DNA of 64,000 bases, taken from the NCBI RefSeq assembly GCF_001039355.2, contig NW_019775491.1, forward strand, positions 677,740 through 741,739, read 5' to 3'. Below, piece by piece: positions 33,670 through 46,900 of this stretch. Each line of letters begins with the position of its first letter. Positions within the stretch are counted from its first letter, which is position 1. This DNA comes from Lingula anatina. Lineage: Eukaryota; Brachiopoda; Lingulata; Lingulida; Lingulidae. The notes below the pieces were generated by a model, which saw only the letters and a list, made by a program, of their open reading frames with translations, had not been told where the DNA came from and made no database searches. A program made the position numbers and the translations under genes.

Positions 33670-34355
33670 ACGCTGTACAGGCTGTCATTGGTGCTGTTTT
33701 CAAGTGGACTAGTTTGCAGCATCCATGTTGGATCTCCCATATTTCATAATGCCAGTGCAGTTACACATATTTCAAGTCCCTTGATTTAAAGTTGTGTCAG
33801 TTTATATGATAGAAAAGCTTGATTGTCCCAATCACATATCTGTACAATTCCCTTTAGTTTCAGCAATGATTACTTTTTTTAGTGCTGGAGACATTGACTG
33901 AAACTTAATGTGGTCTTCACTGCGTTATGCTTTTAGACTGAAAAATGAGATGTATCAAACTATAACTACACTTGGGAAATGCACAGTTCACCTTGGGGTG
34001 AAAAGTTCATTTGAATGTCAAAGGAATCAAATAAAGGTTGATAACTTGGACACCATATGAATTCATTTATAAAAAACTGCTGAAGGTAGCGATAAAAAAC
34101 ATGATGCTTAAGCATCTGGGGTCATTCTTTGCCTCCTTGTCCCCATCTCTGCATCACTCAAACTGCTAATGATAAACCCTGCATGTACTTTTAAACAGAC
34201 AGCGGTATAATTACACTAATAGAAAGCTCTGCTTGCCATATAATGGCCAGATCAAACACTTTTTAATGGAGTGCAAATGACGATGAAAGGACTTGCACTT
34301 CATGTTCACGGCTCTATAAACCCGAACCGACTCGATTCGAAATTCGGTTTCCCAT

Positions 34356-34361
34356 TTTATT
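34356..34361 (-). terminator. Candidate polyadenylation signal of the HCN gene
   Basis: AATAAA on the minus strand (tttatt on plus), about 350 bp beyond the HCN stop at 34713-34715. This leaves about 1.2 kb between the convergent HELQ and HCN 3' ends. Confidence 0.4.
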
Positions 34362-34712
34362 GCGTGTTTGTTGTTATTTACATTTGGCATTTCATTTTAA
34401 AAGACAATTTCGTATGCGTTAATGTGCAGTTCATATTAAGCTTTACCCTAAAACAACTATGTACACATGTATTTACAAAAACAGGACATGAACGAATACA
34501 TTTATAATTTTGATCACAGTCTCTAACACTTTGGAATTATGCAGATTTCCTAGCAAATGTTTTGATTTTTGAAAATCACAGTAACTTCGTAGAGATTCTA
34601 TACACTAGAAGGCGATGAAGAAATAAGGGGATAAAATTAATGATAAGGAAATGTTTGTGAAGTATTCTAATCTTATGATCCTTGAGTAATGAATGGCACC
34701 TTGCGTCTAAAA

Positions 34713-37700
34713 TTAAACTAAAGATTCTTTTTCAGCTACATTTGCGGTGGCATCTGCGGTCTCCTCCTCTTCCTCCACATCGACGTTCACGTAGGCCACC
34801 TGACCGTTCACTTTGTCCGTGGATGGGCTGTAGAAACTGGGAACGCTGTGGTAGGTGCTGAGCGTCCCCTGGGGCACGGACAAGAGAGGGGACGTTCCCC
34901 CAGAGGTGCCCTTACATTTGCTGTTGCTGTGACCATCGCTGCCGTCATATTCGTCGTCAACGTCGTCAATATCACTGGTTTCTTCCTCATGAACTTCCCC
35001 GCAGGTGGTGTCTGACCTGTCCTTCTTGGTCTTGAATTCCAACAGGAATGGCGCTTTAAAGATGCTGCTCAATCGCTTTTTCTTCTGTTTATGAGGCCTT
35101 TCGTCCACCTCCAAGAATTCGGAGCTCCTGTATTTCTTGCTCTCCCTGCGTTTCTCATCGGGACTGTTGCTGCCGGTGTCTGTAAAATAAATGTCTTTTG
35201 TTTAACTTAAATAATACTCTTCGTTATAAGTACTGTTTTTATCGCAGAGATTTCCTGAATCGCAAAAGACTAGAAGAAGGTTCGAAGCCAAGCTTTGCCT
35301 GTTTCATGTCTCTTGCTTTACTGCACAGAAAAGAGAAATATAAGTTTGAAATGTATAAAAAGACGATCCTGAATGTCAATATGAAATATTTACTGGAATA
35401 AATTTGGAATGTTTGATCATGGTTATCAATTGGTTAATGAAAGCAGCTAGCCTTTTTTTACGGAGATAACATTTGTGGAGAAATAAGGAATTGGGTTGCA
35501 GTTTATATGCCTTCAGATTTCAGTATCACGACACTAAGCCTCAGGTTGTAGGGGCTTAACTACCTGACCGCAGTGACGCCGATTCTTGGATGATTTGGTT
35601 CATGGCTTTCACATCTTCCTCCTGCACGGTGCTCATCATGTTAGCGTCCTTGCCGATCTTGCTGAGCCGCTGTGCTGCAACGCTCTCCAGTGTTCTACGC
35701 ATCAGGGGATAATGCTCCAGTATCTTATTGAAGTCCTCCACTGACAGAGAGAACAGGTTGCAGTAGGTTTCAGCGTAGACGCTGGCCACGCGCTTTGCGT
35801 TGGTGAGGAGACAGATTTCTGAAAATTAAAGGTGTAAAGGTGTTGAACGATTTGGAGTACTGATTCGTAATCTCTGTCAGTTACAATTCAACAAAGTTTT
35901 TTTATACCTCCCCCATAAAAAGAGAATTTAAAGAATGCTGTCAAAAAACTTTTCCACCATCCTTAATTACAATGTGTTCTGATTAGTGGCTTTCGTGTAG
36001 CAAATGATCACTTTACAAAACATAAAATATAACATGCAATATTACAGTCAAGGTGCGGAGAAGGAAAAAAAAACGAATTAGCCTATAGCGCGAGTGCAGC
36101 GAATTCATCCTGTAAATTGATTCCAATTTATCTCTCACAAAACAGAAATCCAATTTAAAAATGAGGTCAGGCGTTTCGGTTCAAGTAATGGGTAATTGCT
36201 TTTGATACTGCATAAAGTCACAATGGCATATCTCGGAAGACACACATATACTAAAAGCCCCATGCAGAACCTACCCCCAAAGTAGGATCCATCCGACAGA
36301 CTAGTGGCTACTTCGCCATCTTTGGTGATGATATCGACTATGCCCTCCTGGATGAAGTACATCTTGTCTCCTCGCGTTCCCTCTTTGATGATGAAGTCTT
36401 TAGGCTGGCACACCTCGTACTTAAGTTTTGAGATGACCTCTGTGACAAAGTGCGGGTCGGCATTGGTGAAGAACGGCACGTTGGCAACTAATGCCCTGCA
36501 GTTGTGATTAACAACGCTCTGTAAGGACAATTCGCACATATTAGTATTTGGACAACTGTCGTAAATATTTTGATTGTTTCATATACAGATTTACTGATTA
36601 ACTTTGTTTTAATTTGCAATCAGGCAAAGCCATTTTTGATATACTTTGGATATAGTTCGACCTCAACGAGAATATATGTTCCAAAATAAAGTAAAATTCT
36701 GTGCAAAATGCAAAATGGTATAAAATGTCCCATTTCATCTCATGTCATCAATTTAATAAAGTTGGACGCATTCTTTGCAATAGGATATTCTTTATCAGTA
36801 GCGTTCTTAATGTTATTTACTTAGACACTAAGTAATTAACACAGAAAGACGCCTGATGTGATTACCGACTTTCCTAGAAAGTGAACGATATAAATTTGAT
36901 TACAACTTTATAGTCCCATTTCACACTCACCTCACGTAATGTCTCCGAGAGGTCGTTCAATATTGCATCCTCGTCAAACATCTTTCCTCTATACTTATGT
37001 TCGTAAAAATCTGCAATCTTCCCCCTGAGATCACGCGGGAGGCGGCGGTAAGACATGTATTCTTCAACTTGTTTATACTAGGCGAATAAAATATTTAACA
37101 TTTAGTGAAAATAATGGGCATGGGTAGAATTTATACGTTATGGCAGTTTGATTCTTTTTATTGCATGGACTTTATCCAATACGAGAAAATTGGGCTCTGG
37201 TTTCAGACGTAGGCCTACATGCAGTGACACAATTATCCAAACATACGGAAAGAAAAAAAAAGAAATACGAAAGCATGGGTTCGGACAACAGCAGCCCAAT
37301 GGCGATATTCACTATTGGTTATAATGGCATACATTTTGCGATAACGACTGCCAATATTTCTGGTAAGATCTGAAGCAGTACCTTTTCTCTAAACAATCTT
37401 CTGCCGGTGTCAAATGACTGAATCAGCGTAGTGGCATGACCAACGAAGAGCGCGTAGCACGTGGCACCAGTCAGCATGCTGATGATGGTCAGTGTGACGT
37501 CAGTGACGTTCTGAGGTGGCCAACGACCGTATCCAATGCATAGCATGTGGGACAATGCCTTAAACAACGCCCATGTGTATTGTTCTTTCCAGTCGGCTTT
37601 CTGAAAATATTTATGAAAAGACCTATTTGTGAAATACTTCTCTCTGTTTGTTATATTTGTGTCTTAACACACTAGAGACCCATGGGATCGAGGTCTATGG

Positions 37701-37888
37701 ATGGTTGCTAACCTTAAAAAAAACAGGTCACGTTAAGTATTTAAAAACTTGCGTCTTTTACATAAATGGGCTTACCAGTTAAATTAGAGAACGTTCAGAG
37801 CTAACTTTTACAGATAAATTGTTTCCTTAATGATTGATTTTGCACTTCCCTATGTACTTTGGTATGTCTCACTATAATGCATACCGCT

Positions 37889-37921
<33 letters not shown>

Positions 37922-40900
37922 CATAAAGAAAGACACATTGTACGAAGGGATACAGCTACATGTAGGCCTACCACTTTTCAAAATTTCCTTTGATATGCTT
38001 TTCAGGGAAATACATTAACTAAGGTATGATCGCATTTAACGTTAAGGCATACGTGTCATAAGTAGATATGATGAGATGCCAAACTTTCATCCGTTTCCCA
38101 ACTTTGGGAAAAATAAATACTATATTTATAAAAACTGCATCTTAATCATTGCTTGGAATAAAGTAAATCCTTTACAGTATAAGCTGTAATTCCCAGGATA
38201 AAAAGAGATTTAGTCTGAAAGTAAAAGTAAGAATCTGGTGTACATATTTTATGGTTTGAAAATGGAAGGAGCGCTACCGTTCCGCCACAAGTTTCCCCAG
38301 CCAAGCCTTTAAAAGCAATATCAAATCCCCATTTGAAAATACCACTTTGTATGGCAATATTGGACAAAGACCCCAAATCTAAGAAAGTAATTTGATTGCC
38401 AATAGTGTGTGATTTGAGACAATCCTTTATTTCACTAGTTTTAGTGGTTATTGCACGCTTGTTAAGTTACGTTCACTGAAACCAAATCAAATTATCTGAA
38501 ATGTTATTATGAGCGCAAGGAATGTACAAATTGGCTTCATCTTCTTGGATTGAGGAACTTTGCCTGGATGTCTTTTTCTGTGCACGAGTCATCAATATAC
38601 CGTTATAATAAAACAAATGTAAACCGGGGACTTTCCAAATATGGAAAAAAGTATATTTCCCATTTATCTTTTGAAGTTGAGGCTTTGGTTCTGACAACTT
38701 TGGACAGTTTTTTCACACGGGGTATTTGAACGACTGTATGTAACATGGGATGTAATACGAGGTAATGACGAAAAATAAAACCATACAAATCAAATCTGAG
38801 TCATCTAGTATGTACGAAATCTTTGGGCTCCTTGGTCAAAAATTTAAAAAGTTTAGAACACGAAAAATGTTTTTAGATAGAACTTAAAGTGGTAAGCTTT
38901 CCAGCTTTTTCTAGTAAAATGAAGGATCTGGTGGTTGATCTGTTTTGGAATGTTTACACTGGGCAATCAATAATACTGAAGTACTTGTGAACTTTGCTGA
39001 ATTCTAAATCTGATGTGAGTGGCTTCATCAAGGTAGGCACTTGAAATTATTATGCAATGATATAAATGAAAGAATGAAGACTAAAACTTCTGTTATCAAA
39101 TTAACAGTGAGGCAATTGTTACCCACGCAGTAATGGCACGACTTAACTCCGAGACTGTGCGCAACTAAACTGCAAGTAATCAATTTATACTTATGAAGCA
39201 GCAAGTTAAGAAATGCTATTTAATTTGATTTGTAACTGTTTTCAAAGCTAAATCTGGCATAAATGAGTAAACGTCTGCAATCAAGGCGCGCCTTATTTGC
39301 TGATAACAGAATTGGTTTTTACGGCTTAAAGCAAGTGGACGCAATAGTGACGTTGCCCATTTTAAAGAGTATAAGTTGGTATGATCGAATAAACATCTAA
39401 TGTCTAAGCTTTACTGACAAAAATTTACTCCTCAACAATATCCGTATATCAATTTTTAAGCCCACACGATATCTTTAAATGACAGTTTCTATTATCCTTG
39501 CTACCATTTGGTACCATGGGTAGGCCTACTGCATTATAAACATTTTAGTATGAAAATATGAAATAATCCAAAATTTCGTTTACCGCAAGTTCCGCAACCT
39601 TAATTTTTTAAGTTCGATATAAATTAGCTCAATATTTCTTTTACCTGAAGTTCTTCCACGTGTTCCATCGGCGTAAATCAAAAATATTTTTTTAAAAATG
39701 AAGTTCTCTCAAAGTTCTCTTACCGTCAGCTCCTCTATTGCTACCCAGCAGTCCGGTGGGAACTCTTGCAACATCGGCACTAGGTACTGTAAACAGCCAT
39801 TCCAGTGACCCAGTAGCAGCATCAGGCAAATCAAATTGAAGATACGGACAACCACACCGGCGACGCTGAGAAACTGAAAGTTTCAATTTCAATCATTAAA
39901 ACGATTTCCCCTGTCAATATGACAACATAAAACAATGAAAGTCACGCTGTCGTGATGAAAGAATATGAATCGCTGTCTTTAAGAATATCACTGTAAAACA
40001 GGCTAGCTCGTAAGAATTGACGTTTGCCTTCACTTTCCAAATCCTATTTATTCTCAAACATCATTGCTATCGTATATGCGCCTCATAAAAAGTCATTGCG
40101 CTACTAGCTTCACGGATAAAGATTATATTTTCAAGACTAAAAGGTAAAACGTAAAATTTGGCACTGCCCTGATATAATCGCGGTTTTTCAAGGCCTTTCT
40201 GATTAGAATGACCCCAAAAAGAAAAGGACATTGTATTTTGGTGTTATCTATTCTTATTCAGCTGGAAGAATACAGGTCAATCATCAGATGGGGAAAAGGT
40301 CAGAAGCTTATCATACAATTAAATACAGATTTTGATGGGCTACAGCATGTTAGGACAATAATGACATTAATTTTCTAACTGTAGTGAGATAGAAAAAAAA
40401 ATGATGCACAGACATAGTACTTCGTTGAATTTACTGAAACTAATTGAGTAGCATGATACATAAAAAAGTGCTAAATCGTAAAACATCAAACATTTGAAAA
40501 AGTAGAAAAAATACGCTCTGATCAACGCCACAACGTCAATCCAGTCATGCGATTTAACCCCCTTGCTAGGTAAATTGATTTTTTGTCCATCTATCTAGAA
40601 GAAGTTAAAACAAGACATTGCGGTAATGCCTTGTACGATCGATAGACATAGACTTAAACCATCCTTAAATTTTGCTTTCTTTTTGATTTTGGACCTTTTC
40701 ATAATTCTGACATTGGTCTTACAGGGGAATGCTTGAAAAAAAAATAATTTAAGAAAATCCATATGAAGAAAATAAAAATGAACAAATTCATAAAAAATGT
40801 AAGATTTTTAGCAAAATTATTCTTCATTCTGTATAAGATCTTTAAATATATGCTTGACATTCCATTCAAAGATGCAGAGATCTGCAAAGGTGCAGAGAAA

Positions 40901-43900
40901 AGTAGCATGCGAAAGATTTACAACGAAACCACACACTATCGCCACACCACATTTCTTCGACGAGATGCTCCGCGAACTGCATGAAATGAGAGTGAAGCAG
41001 CCATTAAACCTAAAGTATCACACAGAAGCACCCCCAAAATACATTGGTAACTTAAATCACAATCGAGCAAAGAAATAAAATAACGAAAAATCAAGACCAC
41101 CTCTGCATTATTTTGGCATACTCAGTTGCATTGCTTAACCTACCTAGGCAGAAAAGTAAAATATTAAATATGGAAATTGAAAATTTGAATTTGGGTTACC
41201 GGGACCATCACATTACCGATTTTTTCCCAACGCTTGTCCCCGTATCGAAACCATCGCCTAGGAAGAACTACAAATCAAATCATGATTAATAAAATAGTTG
41301 ATGGCCAGGAGCACAAAAGAAAAACTGTTATATTGTTGGTTTGTTTCACAACATCTTTCCCCATAATTTTTAGCTCTGCCTGGTTTTCATAAAATACAAT
41401 GGAGGAATTACCATGGGAGTTGTCGCTATGTGACGTCATGCATGTTCATGCAGAACCATGTGACTGACACCTTTCAAAAGTGTTTTAAAGAAGAGAGAAG
41501 CAATTAAATTTGATATAGGTTATGCAATGTCTGTCTATCAACATGCTAGTTTTGATAGCAGGATTAAGTATTAGATTCCCACAGCTCCCAAAAGCAAAAT
41601 ATAGCAATAGCCTCACGCAAACATTTGCTGATCATAAAGAATAAGCAGATTGTGGAATCAATTTTCCAGTCTGAATAATGAAGGAAATAGAAAGACTCAT
41701 ATTGGTAGATTTTTATAAGGCCATGGCCATGATACAAGCACTAATGGTATATTCTTGAGAAAAATGACCAATTTGAAACTAAAGTGACAATAATTTAGTA
41801 TCACATTTTCAAAAGAGAGTGTTTTGCTTCTTCCACAGAATCTCACTTATCTATAAAAGGTGTCAATCTTTTATATGATAAGCGAGAACACTATATCGGA
41901 GCCTTGTGAATTGTCGCTATCACCGCCTACAGGTACATGTACGCCTCGCACGCGCTCAGCTTACCTCTTCCCACTGGCTGACGTAACGCACGAGGCGGGA
42001 TAACCGGAGAAGACGGAGGAGACTGAGTAATTTGGCAAACCGGAGGATACGAAGTGCACGTCCTGAAATCAGATATTTTAATGGAATTACCTTCCAGATA
42101 GAAAATGGCGAGATGTTTTTGTTCTTATAGAAATGTCTTTAAAAAAATAGACGGAAAACAGAAAAGTACGTTATGATATATCTAACGTATTGGAAAATGG
42201 TACTGAGGAATGGGTTGCAACTGTTTTAAATGATGTATGACTTGACGCAGAAAAAAATTCGGACGCTCCAAAGCAAAATGATTTGAGAAAAAAAATCCCT
42301 CTCAAAGGTCATATTGATAGAATGGCAAAAGGAAAAAGCAATCGTTAGGAAAATTTACTCTCCCACGGCCGTATACGTTCCTGATGCCCATATTATTGCG
42401 CCCAAGTTCGAATACAGGCGATGGCTGGCCAACTTCACTTGAAGCAGTTGTATTATTCAGCTGCCAAATTCGTTTGATGCATACTTCAAAATCGACGGAG
42501 TAGACAGCAGTAATTTATTAGACGTATCAAACAGGGTTGTTTCGCATGACCGACATGAAGCGTTGTTGGGTTGATAATAACGCACATTTCTTACTTTTTC
42601 ATATATATCAATGATGACATAAAACTCCTAAGTTATTAGACGTCTACGGCATTAGGATAATGCTTCAAGTGAAGTTGGCCAACAAATCTCTGTATGTGAA
42701 CTTGGGCGAAATATTATAACTATAAGTGGCCCTGTGGTGGAGATAAAAGTGAAATCATTGTGTTATGTTACAGGTTGTTGGAAATTTTATGATGGCAGAC
42801 AAACAATCAATTGGAGGTGCTGGAAACTACACTGCAGGATTCGAATCAATCTCACAGATATTGGCACTTAAGTCCCTGAAGATTTTTCAAAACTATCGAA
42901 TGTTGTGATTAATTTCACACGTGAACAACCCGTGTCTCACCTGCTTGCATAAGTTGATTGACATCCGGAGTGTTTGGGTCAAACATAAGGAAGATATAGT
43001 CTAATGGCAAGGAGCTGATGAGGTCCAGGAAGAACCACGATTTGATGTACGATATAGCAATCTTCTTGGGCTCTAAGATGATTTCGTCTGCATAGTCTGC
43101 ATCTAAAACACCTGATAAAAAAATATAATTTGATTGAAGTAAAAGAAGAAAATGACAAAATATTGATTGCTTTTCATATCTTTGTCTATAATGGCAGTTT
43201 GAACCAAGCTCAAATTGTTCAGACAGAATGTTAGATTTTCCCATTTACATGTATACTGTACCATGTGAGTTAATATTGTAATTGAAACCTTTGTGTATGT
43301 TGAGGATTGAGAAAATTAACTTCGAGATATTGTCAACAATATTATGACAATGAAAAACAAATCAGGAGCCACGTACACTGTAGAGAACAATGTTATGACA
43401 CTCGACTGAAAACAAAGCAATGCTAAAACACCTTTTTTAAGAATTTCAGAGAGATGCAAGACCAGTCTCTAGATTTACTGATCGGTTTTGTCGACACATA
43501 TGATGGAAGATCTATTGATTATCTAATAAAATTTTAGAAGACGTAGCAGCAATGTAATGAGGTTTGTTTCAATCACGCAAAAATGAAAACGGACGGCGAG
43601 GTTGCAGGTACTCTAGATATGTATTTACAATAATATGGCTAACTGACTGAGGCTTACATTTTGTAAATATGAGGGACAGTCGAGCCTTAAACAAAATCTA
43701 TAGCATCATTTGTCTTTCGGTACGTGGACTTCAAATACTCATAAGTCTGCAAAAAGAAAACGAAGCAGTATGATGAAAGTAAACTTATATGGTGATACAC
43801 CACAGTAGAACACTAGATTCATCCTTGACGGCGACAGCATTAATGTGCACTATATTTCGGGGCAAACTGCGCACCTGCGTGCATTCAATTCCATTTATTG

Positions 43901-46900
43901 CATGGCTAATTACTGAGAAGTTTAGACCCAGAGCAGCTAATTTGAGCAATGTTATATCGAGTAAGACGTGTATTCCAAAGAATGGAAACCTTACCCCATA
44001 TTAATATTGTTTCCCTACAATGATCAAATGTCATCGGAGATGGCAGTATAACATGTGCCAGCCTCGAAGAATATTGGCTTTTACCATGTATCAATCGGCT
44101 TTATTGCAAGCAATACATTTCTATTGTCACACAAGAAGTTGCTCCTTAAGTGAGCAAGAAGCAGCATAATAGACCCAACAAATGTCCATTCACATCGATA
44201 GTTACCTTTGAAACGCCGGGCTTTTAATACTTCCATCAAAATCTCATTGCGCGTCCCAGCGGTGCATTAGTATAGTTGCCACGCACCAGAATACATTCAT
44301 TATATTTCTCATCTGTAACCCACGACGAAACATTTGTTGAAAAAAAGAAGAGAACTGTGTTGCAGTGTAATGGTTTTGAGACATTTTCATATCTCCAGAA
44401 GTAGATTAAATCCATTTCGTGTCTTAAAATAATCCATCCAGGTTTTTAGAAGCCCTACAGAAGTACCAGGAATGAATATTTTTAACTGTCAAAATGTAAA
44501 TATTTGAATTTCGAGAAAATGCGCTTTTTATAGGAACGTTATAGACTACTTTCGAAGGGCATTGCTAATCTAATCACCTTGTCAACAAGTCTGCACAGCT
44601 TGTTCACAATTTGCAATACTTAGACATAAACCAAAGGGCAATGTTTCAAATTAATCCTACCCTTAAAAATGCAAAGTAAAATAAGTAAAATCCAGTTGCA
44701 ACCTACTGGTGTTGCTTAACAGTGGTCAATCTTTTTATCTTATGATACTCAGATATAAAAGCATTCTATTAGAGATAATGATATGTGCTGTTATTTCAGT
44801 ATTTTTTTAGTTTGGTCATATACATGTAAGTTAAACTACTTTTAGTGCTGAGTACTGAATATGTAATGCTTCTGATACAGAAATGCATACCCCAAAAACG
44901 TTTTTGCATTTCAAATTAAAAGCCAAGATATTTAAACATAAAGGTTATATATTGATAACACCTTTAAATCCTTTCTAAGCTTTCCTTCTCATATTGAGCA
45001 TAGAACTATGACACATCCCTAACTGGTTTTTCTGTCTTATACATTTGTCTGATGCAAAATATGATACGGGCTTTAATGTTAAACGAGTTCACGTTCTATA
45101 TCCCTAGAGGAAACACTGTTGACGTCTCCGTGCCATTTCAGAAGAGAAAACTACCGTAGGAGGTTATTATTGGTGGTTTTACTAATTTCCTGTTCTTAAT
45201 GGTTATTATTATGAAGAGATGTGGAGGTTCTAGTGAACAACAAAACATGTCAATAAATGTCGATTTTCTTACTTCTTATTATGGCATGGCCATTTAAAAT
45301 TTAAACACCAGTCAATTAATGAAATTTGAGAACTTGACATGACAAATAATAAAGTAAAGTTACTTAAGAAAATATAGGTCATCTAAAAGGAAGCAACGAT
45401 GCGGCATTTTAGTGGTGCTGCCAGTCTCTGTACTCTGAGGATTAAAGATGGGCCCTACGAATACTGATGCATTCACAAGTATCTCAATTTTCCAGTATTA
45501 ACTTTGCATTCTATCAACATTGACATACTTTTCTGGGATCTTTAAAAGTATAGACTCTCCTCAAATATAACTGAATTTTAATTGTGTTGCGCGCGACAGA
45601 CTAATAGGAAATGAATACCTAGCAGACTATACTTACCTGTTCGAAAGTTAATGAAAATATCCAAGAGGAAAACGGTATCTGAAGCACAGTTAAAGATCAC
45701 CCAGTGTATACTTAGGTCGTCGTTGAAGAATGAGATAGCTACAGGTAGAATTATGAGATTGGCTATCAGCATAAGTAACATGAACAGGTCCCAGTAAAAT
45801 CTGGAAAGACAAAAAAGAAACCTGTAAATAGAAGGCCACAACGGAACAACAGATTGAAATGAATTGAGATTTGGTACAGATGTTGTTTCTACCCAATGTA
45901 GTCTTATATCATGCTATCGTAATGTCAATCATAGAGCGATCATGCCAGGAGATGCCTTTTCATAACCATCAACGAATAAGCTTGTTTCGATTTACCGTTG
46001 TTTGACAAAGGGGACTATTAATTCTCAGCGAAAACCTACGGTTAATACATTTATCATATTTATTATTATCACTGGGAATATGTGGATATAATATTGGAGT
46101 AAGAAGGAGACAGAAATAACCAATTTGACTTCTGTTTCTGCAAGAGGATACCAAATCTGCTACAAAGATTGTTTCGAGTTTCTCCTGCAAATTACGCTTT
46201 TTCTTTATTTCAGCAGCATTATCGATTATAGTCTGGCCTTCACTCGTCGGAGAATCCTAACTCGACTCAGCGCCTTCTGTTTTATTCACTGAGTAGTCAC
46301 AAACCATGGCACTGCTACAATGTACAGTTACCCAATAGAAATCTCGGTCCTCACACAACATATTTCTTAGACAGAAGATAAGTATTGAAATTATTGTATC
46401 TATAGATGTATTTGAAATAGTCGAATTTGAACAACAAAAGTACTTCAGCAAAAGGAAGGAAGCGTTTCAATAAAACAGCAGACAGATTACCTCTTTTACA
46501 TGAGTGCTTTTAGAGCTAGAGTCACGTACATTCTTCTGTATATCTCAATGAAAAATAAGACTAGGAAATTGCAGAATCAGATTTTAGTACGTTGTCTAAC
46601 TATGCGGTTAGATACTGGCGCTGAGACGTATATTGATATTTCCCATTTCGAACAGCGCAAAAGATAAAATATAATAATATATATTATCTGTATCACAAAT
46701 AAAATTACTTCTTTGGCAGGCAAAAAACAGTTACACATAAAACCACTTGCAAACACATAAAAGCATTTGCACTAGCCCTATTTCGCTCTGGTTTATTGCT
46801 CAGTAGTTAACGCTTTCCAAACCGATATAACAATAATTCCCGTGTGTGTAATCTCTTCGCCCACAGCGAGTAATCAGCTGGTTATTTTTGGTTAAGGCAA

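Larger units (their letters stand above)
32674..34712. other. HELQ-HCN convergent intergenic region
   Basis: Contains the HELQ 3' UTR (to about 33190), a foldback element (33405-33669) with an internal C14 run at 33541-33554, and the presumed HCN 3' UTR (34340-34712). No other coding sequence seen. Confidence 0.6.

Noticed and set aside
38473-38788. Overlapping minus frames in HCN intron 5
   Set aside because: Two short frames in different phases without motifs; intron sequence.
42820-42870. tRNA B-box-like word ggattcgaatc
   Set aside because: No cloverleaf, no A box at the right distance.
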